Positions 16,393-25,555 of a DNA stretch of 64,000 bases are shown here, piece after piece. A program made the position numbers and the translations under genes. Position 1 is the first letter of the stretch; each line of letters opens with the position of its first letter. This DNA is from Fundicoccus_A sp052115865 (lineage in GTDB: Bacteria > Bacillota > Bacilli > Lactobacillales > Aerococcaceae): the NCBI RefSeq assembly GCF_052115865.1, contig NZ_JBQKME010000004.1:124001-188000 (forward strand), given 5' to 3'. Under the pieces are notes generated by a model, which was not told the origin of the DNA, ran no database searches, and saw only the letters and a list, made by a program, of their open reading frames with translations.

Positions 16393-18021
16393 ATGCACAA
16401 AAAAAATTCTTATACATTCCTCGTCGCATTGGTTATTTTCTCTTTCGCACATAATATTTTCAAAGTTGGTGCAGCAGAAGCTTTTATGATCTCACAATAT
16501 ATTTACACTGAAGACATTGAAAGTGAGAGTTGTATTCAATTAATTCGTCAACAAGCCAGTCTAAGTGATACACAGTCGTTAGAATCAATCGAAATTGTCA
16601 ATCACCTTGAATCAATTAGTCAAGAACTTGAAATCGTTAATTCAAATTATGAAGCGCTAAATCAACAAATTAATGATTGGTATTATGGGGAAGAACATTC
16701 ACTAACCTATGCTAATGCACAATTAGATTACGTGATTGAGTTAATTTATGCAGAATACCAACATGATGAAGCCTTTTTAGCCCTAAGTGTCGATGAGCAA
16801 ACGGTAATCATTCAAGAACATGAAGTCGTTATCGAATGGTTAGATTATATCGTTCAAATTGAAAGTTTAATTAATCAAGCAATTGTTGAGAGAACAGACT
16901 TAGAAACATACTACAATCAACTTAATTACAACTATGAACTATATGTCAATCAATTAGATCAAGATAAAGTTAATGAATCCCAACTGAATCAATGCTTGTT
17001 ATTTCCTTATTCCGTTAGCAAATTAGCCAGTGAAGATAGTTGGTTCAATAGTCAATCGCAATCGTTGGATGAGGTTCTGTTGCAAGTGGATCAAATCATG
17101 CAAACAATTGTTCCTGTAGCATATAGAAAAGTTGCCTTCAGTGATATTTTCCGAATATACAATCAACTTTATCAGCAAACACATTCAGAAAATAATGACG
17201 AATCAAAAATGTCGATTTATTTAGATGAAAATGGTTTAAAAGAATATCGATTTAAACGTGAATTGAGTTTAAAGGAAATAGAAGTCGTTGCAGGACAAGC
17301 TTTTGAACATTTCTTAGTTTCTGGTGATTTTAATGCATATCTATCAAACTATCAGACACTTTTAAACATTAAAGAAGAACAATTAAGATACTGGTATCAG
17401 ATAAATGAAGAGGCCATTGAACAGTTAAAAACAAATTTAGCCAATTATTTAAATGAGCATGCTTGGATTAATGAAGAAGCGATTGATAAAATCAAAACCT
17501 TACATCAAAGATACCAAATTAAGTTGATTTTATTTAATGATAATACGCAAAGTTGGTCACCAGCGCCTTATTTGGAGAGTGGGTATTTGTATGAATACAG
17601 CGAAATGGACTTGAATGAGCCTTATTTACCTTTTAGTCAACAAAGTCCACAATATCAAACATTAATTACGAATGAATCGATTATTTCCAACAGCCCTGAG
17701 TCCATCGAATCTTCATCCTCACATTTGACCAATAATTTAGATGATATACAAAGTCGTATTAATCGCTCAAATCAAGAATCATTTTCACAAAAATCACTGC
17801 CGAAGCCAGGAGATATTTCTTCTTACCCCAGATCGGAAAATGCTGATGAAACACAATCGAATTTAAAAAATCAACCGATAACTCTACCATCAACCGGAGA
17901 AAAACAAGGACTAACATATCTTGCTATTGGACTCTTACTAGTGGGAATGTTACTCCTTTTAATAAATATCATCATAAAGCGTAAGCAGAAAGAAAAGCTA
18001 GAAGATATTGAATTGGATTAA
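16393..18021 (+). CDS. LPXTG cell-wall-anchored surface protein, function unknown
   Basis: ATG at 16393 follows a perfect AGGAGGTG (16381-16388). The protein of about 542 residues has an N-terminal signal peptide (SYTFLVALVIFSFAHNIFKVGAAEA), a largely alpha-helical Gln/Glu-rich body with coiled-coil character, a Ser-rich linker, and a C-terminal sorting signal: LPSTGE, a hydrophobic helix and the positively charged tail KRKQKEKLE. Sortase A should link it to peptidoglycan. I recognise no adhesin or enzyme domain. Confidence 0.85.
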   Translation: MHKKNSYTFLVALVIFSFAHNIFKVGAAEAFMISQYIYTEDIESESCIQLIRQQASLSDTQSLESIEIVNHLESISQELEIVNSNYEALNQQINDWYYGEEHSLTYANAQLDYVIELIYAEYQHDEAFLALSVDEQTVIIQEHEVVIEWLDYIVQIESLINQAIVERTDLETYYNQLNYNYELYVNQLDQDKVNESQLNQCLLFPYSVSKLASEDSWFNSQSQSLDEVLLQVDQIMQTIVPVAYRKVAFSDIFRIYNQLYQQTHSENNDESKMSIYLDENGLKEYRFKRELSLKEIEVVAGQAFEHFLVSGDFNAYLSNYQTLLNIKEEQLRYWYQINEEAIEQLKTNLANYLNEHAWINEEAIDKIKTLHQRYQIKLILFNDNTQSWSPAPYLESGYLYEYSEMDLNEPYLPFSQQSPQYQTLITNESIISNSPESIESSSSHLTNNLDDIQSRINRSNQESFSQKSLPKPGDISSYPRSENADETQSNLKNQPITLPSTGEKQGLTYLAIGLLLVGMLLLLINIIIKRKQKEKLEDIELD

Positions 18022-18074
18022 AAATTTATAAACGTTTCCAATTGCTTTCTATCAGCATCAAAATGAAAGTTGAT

Positions 18075-18110
18075 TTGAATTTACATCATGACATGCTGTA
18101 TAATGTAAAT
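18075..18110 (+). promoter_or_regulatory. Promoter with inverted repeat upstream of lipoprotein pseudogene
   Basis: TTGAAT (18075-18080), 18-bp spacer, TATAAT (18099-18104). An inverted repeat ATTTACAT (18079-18086) and ATGTAAAT (18103-18110) overlaps the promoter and could be an operator. No regulator can be assigned. Confidence 0.5.
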
Positions 18111-18139
18111 AATTTATAAAAAGAAATGAGAGTGTCAAA

Positions 18140-18683
18140 ATGGAAGTAGAGAATTCTAAACGTTTATTTCAAGCACAAACGTTTATGAGGTTTTTTTATT
18201 GGAATCGCGATACTCAAATAATAAGTAGGCGTTTATTACTGATATTCTTATCGTTTATTCAAGTTGGATGTACGAAAACTTCATTGAATGTTCAATCAAT
18301 TGAAAAAGTACAAATTTTTGAACAGGTAGATACGGATGTATCTAATAAACAACAAACAGATGTTGTGGTTTTAACCGAAAATAAACCATCTGCTCCAATA
18401 GAACAAATGGTAGTTAATAATGAAACACAAGGCATCACAATCACCTATGATCAATTGGAAAGTTATGTCCATGACTTATCAATTGGGACGATTTTAAATC
18501 GACTTTTTAAATCATTTAACTAATCATACGAATATTGAACTGGATTCAAATTATTATTTTGTTTTAGATGATTCTGAAAATGAAGGATTTATCTGCATCA
18601 AGATTCTTAAAGGCTCGGTAAGTAAGGGAGTACTCGTCGACGAATATTTTTATGATTTAACTTCGGGTGAGCTAACTAAATAA
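18140..18683 (+). pseudogene. Small lipoprotein, frame-shifted near position 18512
   Basis: The first frame (ending TAA at 18523) encodes a lipoprotein-like N-terminus with hydrophobic segment LLLIFLSFIQVGC as probable lipobox. A +1 frame takes over smoothly and continues with LTNHTNIELDSNYYFVLDD to KGVLVDEYFYDLTSGELTK and TAA at 18683. Loss of one base in the T5-A3 run around 18509-18516 would join the two parts into one protein of about 180 residues. It is either a real frameshift or a homopolymer sequencing error. Function unknown. Confidence 0.65.
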
Positions 18684-18701
18684 AGTCTACACAAAATAAA
18701 G

Positions 18702-18757
18702 CCGAACATTTTTATGATGAAGAATTAAAAACTCATCCTAAAAATGTTCGGTTATTT
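18702..18757. terminator. Bidirectional terminator between convergent genes
   Basis: CCGAACATTTTTA (18702-18714) pairs with TAAAAATGTTCGG (18739-18751). T or A tracts on both sides fit termination from both directions. Confidence 0.8.
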
Positions 18758-19664
18758 AATTATCACTATAGTAAAATATCACACGAATATTTTGTTGGTA
18801 GTTCCCAAAGTGTTCTCCAAATAGTGTTAATCCACCCACATTCTTACTGTTTGGCAGTACAGAAAGCCTCAAGGTAAAAAAAGTAGAATCAAAGTCGAGA
18901 TTTGCTAGACGATAGTGAGAGATGTGTTCACCGTCAATTTGCGTTTCATTAGGCGTAATTCTCAGTGTTTTAAGAAGGCCGTACTGACTATATTCACTTG
19001 GCCACCAGCTAGGATTCAATTTTCCTCGAACATCAGCGAAATTACCCGGAATGGTCCATTGACCGATATTTACTTGATTTAAACTAAAACTTACATCGGA
19101 TGGCCATATGAAATTATTTTCAGGAAATTCAGAAGCCATTTCGAAACTAATTTCAACTAAATGAACTTTAGCTCCTTCATCAATAGGGTTCAAGAAGTTG
19201 TATTCAACGAAGCCTTCAGCAAACCACAAGAGCTGGGCTTCGTGTTTGTTCGGGTTCATGAAATGTTTTGGATCATCTTTGCGGCCGATAAAATCGTATT
19301 CACTTGCTAAACCACAGGTCGGACGAACTTGATAGTTTGAAAAGTCACCCATGCGGATATCAATTTCATGTCTTTTATAAGGTTTATGAATTTTAGCCGG
19401 AAAATTGATTTGAAGTTGATCAATTTTTAATTTGCAAAACTTTTGTTGACCTTTACTGTTGGGATTTACATAAGTTGATACTATATTTGCTTTTTCTAGT
19501 TGTTGAATATGTCTTGTTACAATGGCAGGCGACAACTTTAGTTTATTTGCAATGGTTGTAATATTGCTAGGTTCATCTTGTAGAAATTCAATGATATTAA
19601 TACGTGTCTCGCTTGTAAGAGCTTTTAAAATAGGTAAGTTTTCTTTGTTTAGTTCTATTTGCAT
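18756..19664 (-). CDS. ArsR-type winged-helix regulator with large C-terminal sensor domain
   Basis: Residues 1-75 form an ArsR-like winged helix (LKALTSETRINIIEFLQDEPSNITTIANKLKLSPAIVTRHIQQLEKANIVSTY). The remaining 225 residues are beta-rich with many aromatics and read like a jelly-roll or carbohydrate-binding module. This is far larger than classical 100-residue ArsR repressors. It is divergent from galM and the glycoside hydrolase operon, so it probably regulates that operon in response to a sugar; this is inference from position. GAGGGGG precedes the ATG. Confidence 0.8.
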   Translation of the reverse strand: MQIELNKENLPILKALTSETRINIIEFLQDEPSNITTIANKLKLSPAIVTRHIQQLEKANIVSTYVNPNSKGQQKFCKLKIDQLQINFPAKIHKPYKRHEIDIRMGDFSNYQVRPTCGLASEYDFIGRKDDPKHFMNPNKHEAQLLWFAEGFVEYNFLNPIDEGAKVHLVEISFEMASEFPENNFIWPSDVSFSLNQVNIGQWTIPGNFADVRGKLNPSWWPSEYSQYGLLKTLRITPNETQIDGEHISHYRLANLDFDSTFFTLRLSVLPNSKNVGGLTLFGEHFGNYQQNIRVIFYYSDN

Positions 19665-19811
19665 GTTTATTAACCCCCTCGGTCTTGAAAAAGATATTTA
19701 ATTATATTAAAGATATCATTTATTAACCAAAGGGTAAACAAATAGATGAGATATTTCCCAACTAGTGCTTTTCTATGTTGTAAAGCAATAAATCAAGGCT
19801 ATAATTATAGT

Positions 19812-19825
19812 TGTAAAGGTTTACG
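19812..19825 (+). promoter_or_regulatory. Possible catabolite-responsive element upstream of galM
   Basis: TGTAAAGGTTTACG differs from the CcpA cre consensus TGWNANCGNTNWCA at two positions (G for C at position 7, G for A at the end). Its place 32 bases before the galM start fits catabolite repression of a sugar operon. Confidence 0.4.
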
Positions 19826-19856
19826 AAATTATACAACAATAAAAGAGGGGTTAAGC

Positions 19857-20888
19857 ATGAAATATACGATTGAATCATTTGGTAGATATGAAGGCGTTCA
19901 ATATGATGAAATTTTTGTCGAACATGATGGGGTCACCATTTCTTTTTCTAACTTTGGAGCACGTATTAATCGTTGGCTAGTACCAAACAGTAAGGGAGAA
20001 CAAAAAAGTATTATTTTAGGTTATGATAATGTTGAACATGCAGTTTTCGGCAAGGGTTACTATTACGGGGCTATGATTGCTCCGATTGCGGGGCGGATTA
20101 ACTTAGGTAAATTTACAATCGATAATCAGCTATTCGAATTGGATATCAATGACGGAAATAATCATTTACATGGTGGTGATAAAGCCGTCGATTTACAAAA
20201 ATGGGATTATAAGATTGAAAACACAGATAAACAATTCAATATAACTTTTACCTTCTCTTGGCCAGATGGCTATAACGGTTATGCAGGTCCAATTGATATG
20301 GCTGTTAGTTATAGTTATTCAACAGATCACATTTGGAGAATAGAATATACTGCAAATACAGAGAAAAAGACGATTTTCAATCCCACGAATCATGTTTACT
20401 TTAACTTGAATGGCGATAATGAAGATAATATTTTAAATCATACTTTACAAATTAATGCCGATAAATTCTTAGCTGTAAAAGAAGATGGATTGCCAGTTGG
20501 GACACGTGAAGATGTTGAAGGGACTCCTTTTGATTTACGACAAGGGCAAATGCTTTCAAATGTTTTGCAAAGTGACCATGAGCAAGTTGCTATCAAAGAT
20601 GGTTTTGATCATCCATTTTATTTAAATGGAAAAGAACCACAAGCGATCCTATCAACAGAGGATATAAGTATTGAGTGTCGAACCTCTAGTCCTGTTATTG
20701 TTGTTTATAGCTCACAAGTAACCGACCAGGCCATCGATATTTGGGGACATCCAATCAGAAAATATGGTGGTATCACTTTAGAAACCCAGATTGAGCCAGA
20801 TGCCATTAATCATACTGATTTTAATAATATTATTTTAGAACCACAGCAAACTTTTAGTAGCTGGACTGAATATCAACTAAAGATTTAA
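19857..20888 (+). CDS. galM: Aldose 1-epimerase (galactose mutarotase)
   Basis: It converts beta-D-galactose to alpha-D-galactose, the form used by galactokinase. The galactose mutarotase fold is supported by the N-terminal ISFSNFGARINRWLVPN, GNNHLHGG, the catalytic region NPTNHVYFNLNG and the late ITLETQIEPDAINH. ATG at 19857 is preferred because AGAGGGG lies 7-12 bases upstream; the frame extends further but that part has no ribosome binding site and no homology that I recognise. First gene of the gal/glycosidase operon. Confidence 0.92.
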   Translation: MKYTIESFGRYEGVQYDEIFVEHDGVTISFSNFGARINRWLVPNSKGEQKSIILGYDNVEHAVFGKGYYYGAMIAPIAGRINLGKFTIDNQLFELDINDGNNHLHGGDKAVDLQKWDYKIENTDKQFNITFTFSWPDGYNGYAGPIDMAVSYSYSTDHIWRIEYTANTEKKTIFNPTNHVYFNLNGDNEDNILNHTLQINADKFLAVKEDGLPVGTREDVEGTPFDLRQGQMLSNVLQSDHEQVAIKDGFDHPFYLNGKEPQAILSTEDISIECRTSSPVIVVYSSQVTDQAIDIWGHPIRKYGGITLETQIEPDAINHTDFNNIILEPQQTFSSWTEYQLKI

Positions 20889-20907
20889 TAGTTAAAGGAG
20901 TTATATT

Positions 20908-22080
20908 ATGTCAAATTTAGAAGCATTAAATCAAACATTTATCGATATTTTTAACCATCCTGTCGAACGTCATTTCTTTTCTCCAGGAAGAATTAATTTG
21001 ATTGGTGAACATACCGACTATAATGGTGGTCATGTGTTTCCTTGTGCGATTACCATCGGCACTTATGGTTTAGTATCAATTCGTGAAGATAAGCTTGTTC
21101 AATGTTATTCAACCAATATGGCGGATACAGGTGTCATTACTTTTTCATTAGATGAATTGGAAAAAAATGAAGAAGTTAGCTGGATCAATTATGTGATAGG
21201 CATGTTAAAATATGTTCAGGCTTCAACTAAACCATTTACACATGGATTTAACTTGGTCATTGAAGGTAATATTCCAAATGGAGCTGGGCTTTCTTCAAGT
21301 GCCTCATTGGAAATGTTAATTGGTACTATTGCAGATGAAATTTATCATTTAGAACTAGACCGTGTAAAAATGGTTAAGCTCGGCCAACAAGTTGAAAACA
21401 AATTTATTGGTGTTAACTCAGGGATTATGGACCAATTTGCCATTGGGATGGGGCAAGCAGAACAGGCTATGTTTTTAGATGTAAATACCTTAGATTTCCA
21501 ATATATTCCAGCGGAATTTGGTGATTATCGTATTTTAATCATGAATACAAACAAACGTCGTGAATTAGCTGATTCAAAATATAACGAGAGACGCTCTCAA
21601 TGTGAAGCAGCTTTAGCTCAATTAAAAACTGAACTGACAATCAATTCATTAGGAGACTTAGATAACGAAACCTTCGATGCAAATCGGAATTTGATAAATG
21701 ATCCAATCTTGGCGAAACGCGCTAAGCATGCTGTTTATGAAAACACACGTACCATTGAAGCCAAAGCTTTATTACAAGCGGGTGAATTAGAGAAGTTTGG
21801 CAAATTATTAAATGCCTCACATATTAGTTTACGTGATGATTATGATGTAACCGGGATTGAGTTAGATACTTTGGTAGAAAGTGCATGGTCACATCAAGAA
21901 GTTTTAGGAGCAAGAATGACGGGTGCTGGTATGGGAGGATGTGCTATTGCATTAGTTCATAAAGATGCCATTGATGAAGTAAGTGCAGCCATTCGATCTG
22001 ACTATACAGAAAAAGTAGGGTATGCACCAAGCTTTTATATTGCACAAGTTGGAGATGGTTCAAAAGAGTTAACAGTTTAA
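20908..22080 (+). CDS. galK: Galactokinase
   Basis: It phosphorylates alpha-D-galactose to galactose-1-phosphate with ATP. GHMP-kinase signatures are clear: PGRINLIGEHTDYNGGHVFP, GAGLSSSASLE and the C-terminal GARMTGAGMGGCAI. The length of 390 residues is typical. AAAGGAG precedes ATG, 19 bases after galM. Confidence 0.97.
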   Translation: MSNLEALNQTFIDIFNHPVERHFFSPGRINLIGEHTDYNGGHVFPCAITIGTYGLVSIREDKLVQCYSTNMADTGVITFSLDELEKNEEVSWINYVIGMLKYVQASTKPFTHGFNLVIEGNIPNGAGLSSSASLEMLIGTIADEIYHLELDRVKMVKLGQQVENKFIGVNSGIMDQFAIGMGQAEQAMFLDVNTLDFQYIPAEFGDYRILIMNTNKRRELADSKYNERRSQCEAALAQLKTELTINSLGDLDNETFDANRNLINDPILAKRAKHAVYENTRTIEAKALLQAGELEKFGKLLNASHISLRDDYDVTGIELDTLVESAWSHQEVLGARMTGAGMGGCAIALVHKDAIDEVSAAIRSDYTEKVGYAPSFYIAQVGDGSKELTV

Positions 22081-22106
22081 TTATTTATTTAGAAGGAGTT
22101 TATAAA

Positions 22107-23612
22107 ATGACTATTTCTCAGGTAATTCAACAATTTGTTAATTTAGCAGTTAATGAGAAAAAATTAGATGAATTAGATAAAATATATGTAACTAATCGCT
22201 TATTAGCTTTACTTAATTTAAGTGATTATACTCCAACTGAAACTACTGAACAATCTGATAATCTTTTAGAACTAATGGATGCAATGGTTCAGTATGCTTT
22301 TGAAAACAACCTTATTGATGATTCATCGAGTGCTAAAGAACAGATGGAAGCCGCCATTATGGATTTGATTACACCTCGGCCAGCTATTTTGAATCAAATA
22401 TTTTGGAATAAGTATGAAAATAACCCCGAAGAGGCAACAGATTATTTTTATGCACTTTCACAAAACAATGATTATATTAAGACACGCAATATTGCTAAAA
22501 ACATAGGCTTTACGACAACAAGTAAATACGGTGATTTGGAGATTACGATCAATCTTTCAAAACCTGAAAAAGATCCTAAAGAAATTGCGAAAGCACGCGA
22601 TGCTGTTACTTCAAATTATCCTAAATGTGCCTTATGTATGGAAAATGAAGGTTATCAAGGTCGAATTAACCATGCAGCTAGACAAAACCATCGCATCATC
22701 CGTTTTAACATTGGAGATGAAGTGTATGGTCTACAATATTCGCCTTATGTTTATTACAACGAACATAGTATTTTCTTAAATGAAAAACATATACCGATGA
22801 AAATCGATCGTAAATGTTTTAATAATTTGTTATCAATTGTTGAAATATTTCCACATTATTTCACAGGTTCAAATGCAGATTTACCGATTGTGGGAGGGTC
22901 TATTTTAGCGCATGACCATTATCAAGGTGGTCATTATAGCTTCCCAATGGAAAAAGCGCAGGCATACGCTACTTCATCATTAAAAGCTTTTCCAAATGTT
23001 GAAGTAGAATTTGTTAATTGGCCGATGACTGTCATCCGATTACGTTCTTCTAACAAAGATGACATTGTCGATGCGAGTGAACTCATTTTAAACCATTGGC
23101 GAGAGTATTCTGATGAAGATTTAGATATCTTAGCTTATAGCCAAGATACACCACATAATACCATCACACCGATTGCGCGTAAAAAAGATGACCAATTTGA
23201 AATGGATTTAGTGTTACGAAATAATCGTACAAGCGAAGAATTCCCTGATGGAATATTCCACCCACATCCAGATGTTCAACATATTAAGAAAGAAAATATT
23301 GGTTTAATCGAGGTAATGGGGTTAGCAATTTTACCGCCACGTCTTGTGGGTGAATTAGCTACAATCGAACAATTCATTCAAGACCAACTTCCGTTAGAAG
23401 AAGTAGCAGACATGCACCAAGCATGGGCAAAACAATTAAAAACACAGTGGCAAGAAGAAGGACAACAATTAAATAACGCTGTTGATTACTTTATTAAAAA
23501 TGAGGTAGGTCATAAATTTGAAAGAGTTTTAGAAGATGCTGGTGTGTTTAAACTAGATGCTGAAGGAAAAGCAGGTATTTTACGTTTTATTGATTCTGTT
23601 AATGCCATTTAA
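22107..23612 (+). CDS. galT: UDP-glucose--hexose-1-phosphate uridylyltransferase (Firmicutes class II)
   Basis: It exchanges UMP between UDP-glucose and galactose-1-phosphate. The 501-residue length and N-terminal helical extension mark the GalT class found in Lactobacillales. Visible landmarks are CALCMENEGYQGR and the GGSILAHDHYQGGHY region, which carries the HxH-type residues. galE is not present in this operon and must be elsewhere. The 3' end is part of a tandem duplication. Confidence 0.96.
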   Translation: MTISQVIQQFVNLAVNEKKLDELDKIYVTNRLLALLNLSDYTPTETTEQSDNLLELMDAMVQYAFENNLIDDSSSAKEQMEAAIMDLITPRPAILNQIFWNKYENNPEEATDYFYALSQNNDYIKTRNIAKNIGFTTTSKYGDLEITINLSKPEKDPKEIAKARDAVTSNYPKCALCMENEGYQGRINHAARQNHRIIRFNIGDEVYGLQYSPYVYYNEHSIFLNEKHIPMKIDRKCFNNLLSIVEIFPHYFTGSNADLPIVGGSILAHDHYQGGHYSFPMEKAQAYATSSLKAFPNVEVEFVNWPMTVIRLRSSNKDDIVDASELILNHWREYSDEDLDILAYSQDTPHNTITPIARKKDDQFEMDLVLRNNRTSEEFPDGIFHPHPDVQHIKKENIGLIEVMGLAILPPRLVGELATIEQFIQDQLPLEEVADMHQAWAKQLKTQWQEEGQQLNNAVDYFIKNEVGHKFERVLEDAGVFKLDAEGKAGILRFIDSVNAI

Positions 23613-23672
23613 TAAATTAATTTAAGGAGTTTAATTAATGCCATTTAATAAATTAATTTAAGGAGTTTAATT
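23601..23672 (+). repeat. Perfect 36-bp tandem duplication across the galT stop and next RBS
   Basis: The 36-bp unit at 23601-23636 is repeated exactly at 23637-23672. It contains the galT stop codon, an AAGGAG site and the spacer to the next gene. The second copy therefore creates a 7-codon micro-frame (MPFNKLI, 23638-23661) with its own ribosome binding site ahead of the GH20 start. A recent slippage or unequal crossover event is likely. Confidence 0.95.
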
Positions 23673-23673
23673 A

Positions 23674-25551
23674 ATGACAATTGAAAAGATGAAAATTCAA
23701 ATTGAAGATCCACAATTAAAACAAACATTAGAATTATTGAGTCAAGAGTTACATACTGAAATATCAGAAGATGGCTATCAAGTAAAATATTTACCAAATG
23801 ATTCATTAACTGTTCAAGTTGAGACAAGAGATAATGTCATTGAAGTATCGGCACCAGACTTACCACACTTTTTTGGTGCGATTGCGCAAGTCGCTATGCG
23901 TTTGCAAAATAAAGACGCTTTAACCTTTGAGTTAGCCTATAATTTTGAACGTAATGGTATTATGCTGGATTGTTCACGTAATGGAGTTGTGAATGTTGAA
24001 ACGGTTAAGCAGTTTATTCGTCAATCGGTAGCGATGGGCCATAGCTGGTTAATGTTATATATCGAAGATGTTTATGAAGTACCAGGCGAAGAATATTTTG
24101 GTGCATTCAGGGGACGCTACTCACAAGCTGACCTAAAAGAATTAGACTCTTACGCTGTACAATTTGGCTTAGAATTATTCCCAGCCATTCAAACCCTAGC
24201 CCATGTCAATCAATTTTTAATGTGGGATCATGAAATGCATCGTTTTGGAGATATCGATGATATTTTCAATGTGAAGCGTGAAGCAACTCTAGAATTAGTT
24301 GAAAAAATGATTGCATCATTATCTGAATGTTTTACATCAGATCGCATTCATTTAGGGATGGATGAAGCCTATAACTTAGGTCGCGGGACGTTTTTAGATG
24401 AAAATGGTCTTCAAGATAAAACACAAATCATGTTAGATTACCTAGATAAACTGGTTGCTATTTGTGAAAAATATGATGTGAAGCCACTTATGTGGGATGA
24501 TATGTTCTTTTCTCACTATTCTAAATTTGATGAAGGTGAATCGGTTAAAATTCCAGAAGCGATTGATTTGATGTATTGGGATTATTACCATAATACGCAA
24601 AATCACTATGAAGAAAAAATTGACCAACGTAGAGAAATTGCAGATGAAACCTCATTTGCTGGAGGTTCATGGCGCTGGACAGGTTATGTTCCGCATCATA
24701 TTAAAACCTTACGGACAACATTACCTGCATTAAAAGCTGCAAAAGCAAAAGAAGTAAAAAGAGTCATTTCTACTGCTTGGGGAGATGATGGTTCAGAAGC
24801 GCCATTTGAAACAGCTTTATTTGGCTTAACCCTATTTGCCTACTTTGATACAAATGATGACTATCAAAAAGACAAATTTAACCAATGGTTAGTGTTTTAT
24901 ACAGGAATGTCGCTTGAAAGTTGGTTAAAACAAGGTGAATTAGATTTCCCTCAAGGTCAAGATGAAGCCGTCTTTATAGATGCTAACCCATCTAAATATC
25001 TCTTGTACCAAGACTTGTTGCTCCCAGTATTTATGCCTTATATCGACTCTTTAGGATTTGATTATGGAAAACATTTACTTGAAATTGCAGACTACTTTGA
25101 TGCCAATCCGTCGTCTGAAAGTCTGTTACCAGCTTTTTATGCTACATATGCACGTACTTTAGCCCAAAGATGGGATTTACCTTTATTAATTTGGGAAAAA
25201 TATCATCAACAAGATACCCAAGGGTTAAAACAACTCATCGAAGAACGCATTCAACCAAATATTGAATCATTAAATCATTTATTACAAAAACGCCGTGAAA
25301 TTTGGCTCAACGAAAATAATCCGATGGGGTTAGAAATTCTTGAGCAACGTTTTGGTGGTGTTATTATGCGGACAAAAATAGCGATTGAACGTTTAAATGC
25401 TTATATTAATGGAGAAGTTAAACTATTAGAAGAGCTAGAAGAAAAACGTCTCGATCCATTAGCATGGCATTATCAAAATAAAGAGATTCCACAAGCAGTT
25501 TCTTACATTAGAACTGAAAGAATTATGTCTCGTTCTCGATACAGTTGGTAA
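23674..25551 (+). CDS. Beta-N-acetylhexosaminidase (glycoside hydrolase family 20)
   Basis: It removes terminal GlcNAc or GalNAc from oligosaccharides. A small N-terminal domain precedes a TIM barrel with the catalytic Asp-Glu pair in RIHLGMDEAYNLGRG. The 625-residue size fits the exo-acting cytoplasmic type. There is no signal peptide or sorting signal, so it acts on imported glycans. AAGGAG precedes ATG, and the stop lies 4 bases before the next gene. Confidence 0.9.
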   Translation: MTIEKMKIQIEDPQLKQTLELLSQELHTEISEDGYQVKYLPNDSLTVQVETRDNVIEVSAPDLPHFFGAIAQVAMRLQNKDALTFELAYNFERNGIMLDCSRNGVVNVETVKQFIRQSVAMGHSWLMLYIEDVYEVPGEEYFGAFRGRYSQADLKELDSYAVQFGLELFPAIQTLAHVNQFLMWDHEMHRFGDIDDIFNVKREATLELVEKMIASLSECFTSDRIHLGMDEAYNLGRGTFLDENGLQDKTQIMLDYLDKLVAICEKYDVKPLMWDDMFFSHYSKFDEGESVKIPEAIDLMYWDYYHNTQNHYEEKIDQRREIADETSFAGGSWRWTGYVPHHIKTLRTTLPALKAAKAKEVKRVISTAWGDDGSEAPFETALFGLTLFAYFDTNDDYQKDKFNQWLVFYTGMSLESWLKQGELDFPQGQDEAVFIDANPSKYLLYQDLLLPVFMPYIDSLGFDYGKHLLEIADYFDANPSSESLLPAFYATYARTLAQRWDLPLLIWEKYHQQDTQGLKQLIEERIQPNIESLNHLLQKRREIWLNENNPMGLEILEQRFGGVIMRTKIAIERLNAYINGEVKLLEELEEKRLDPLAWHYQNKEIPQAVSYIRTERIMSRSRYSW

Positions 25552-25555
25552 GATT

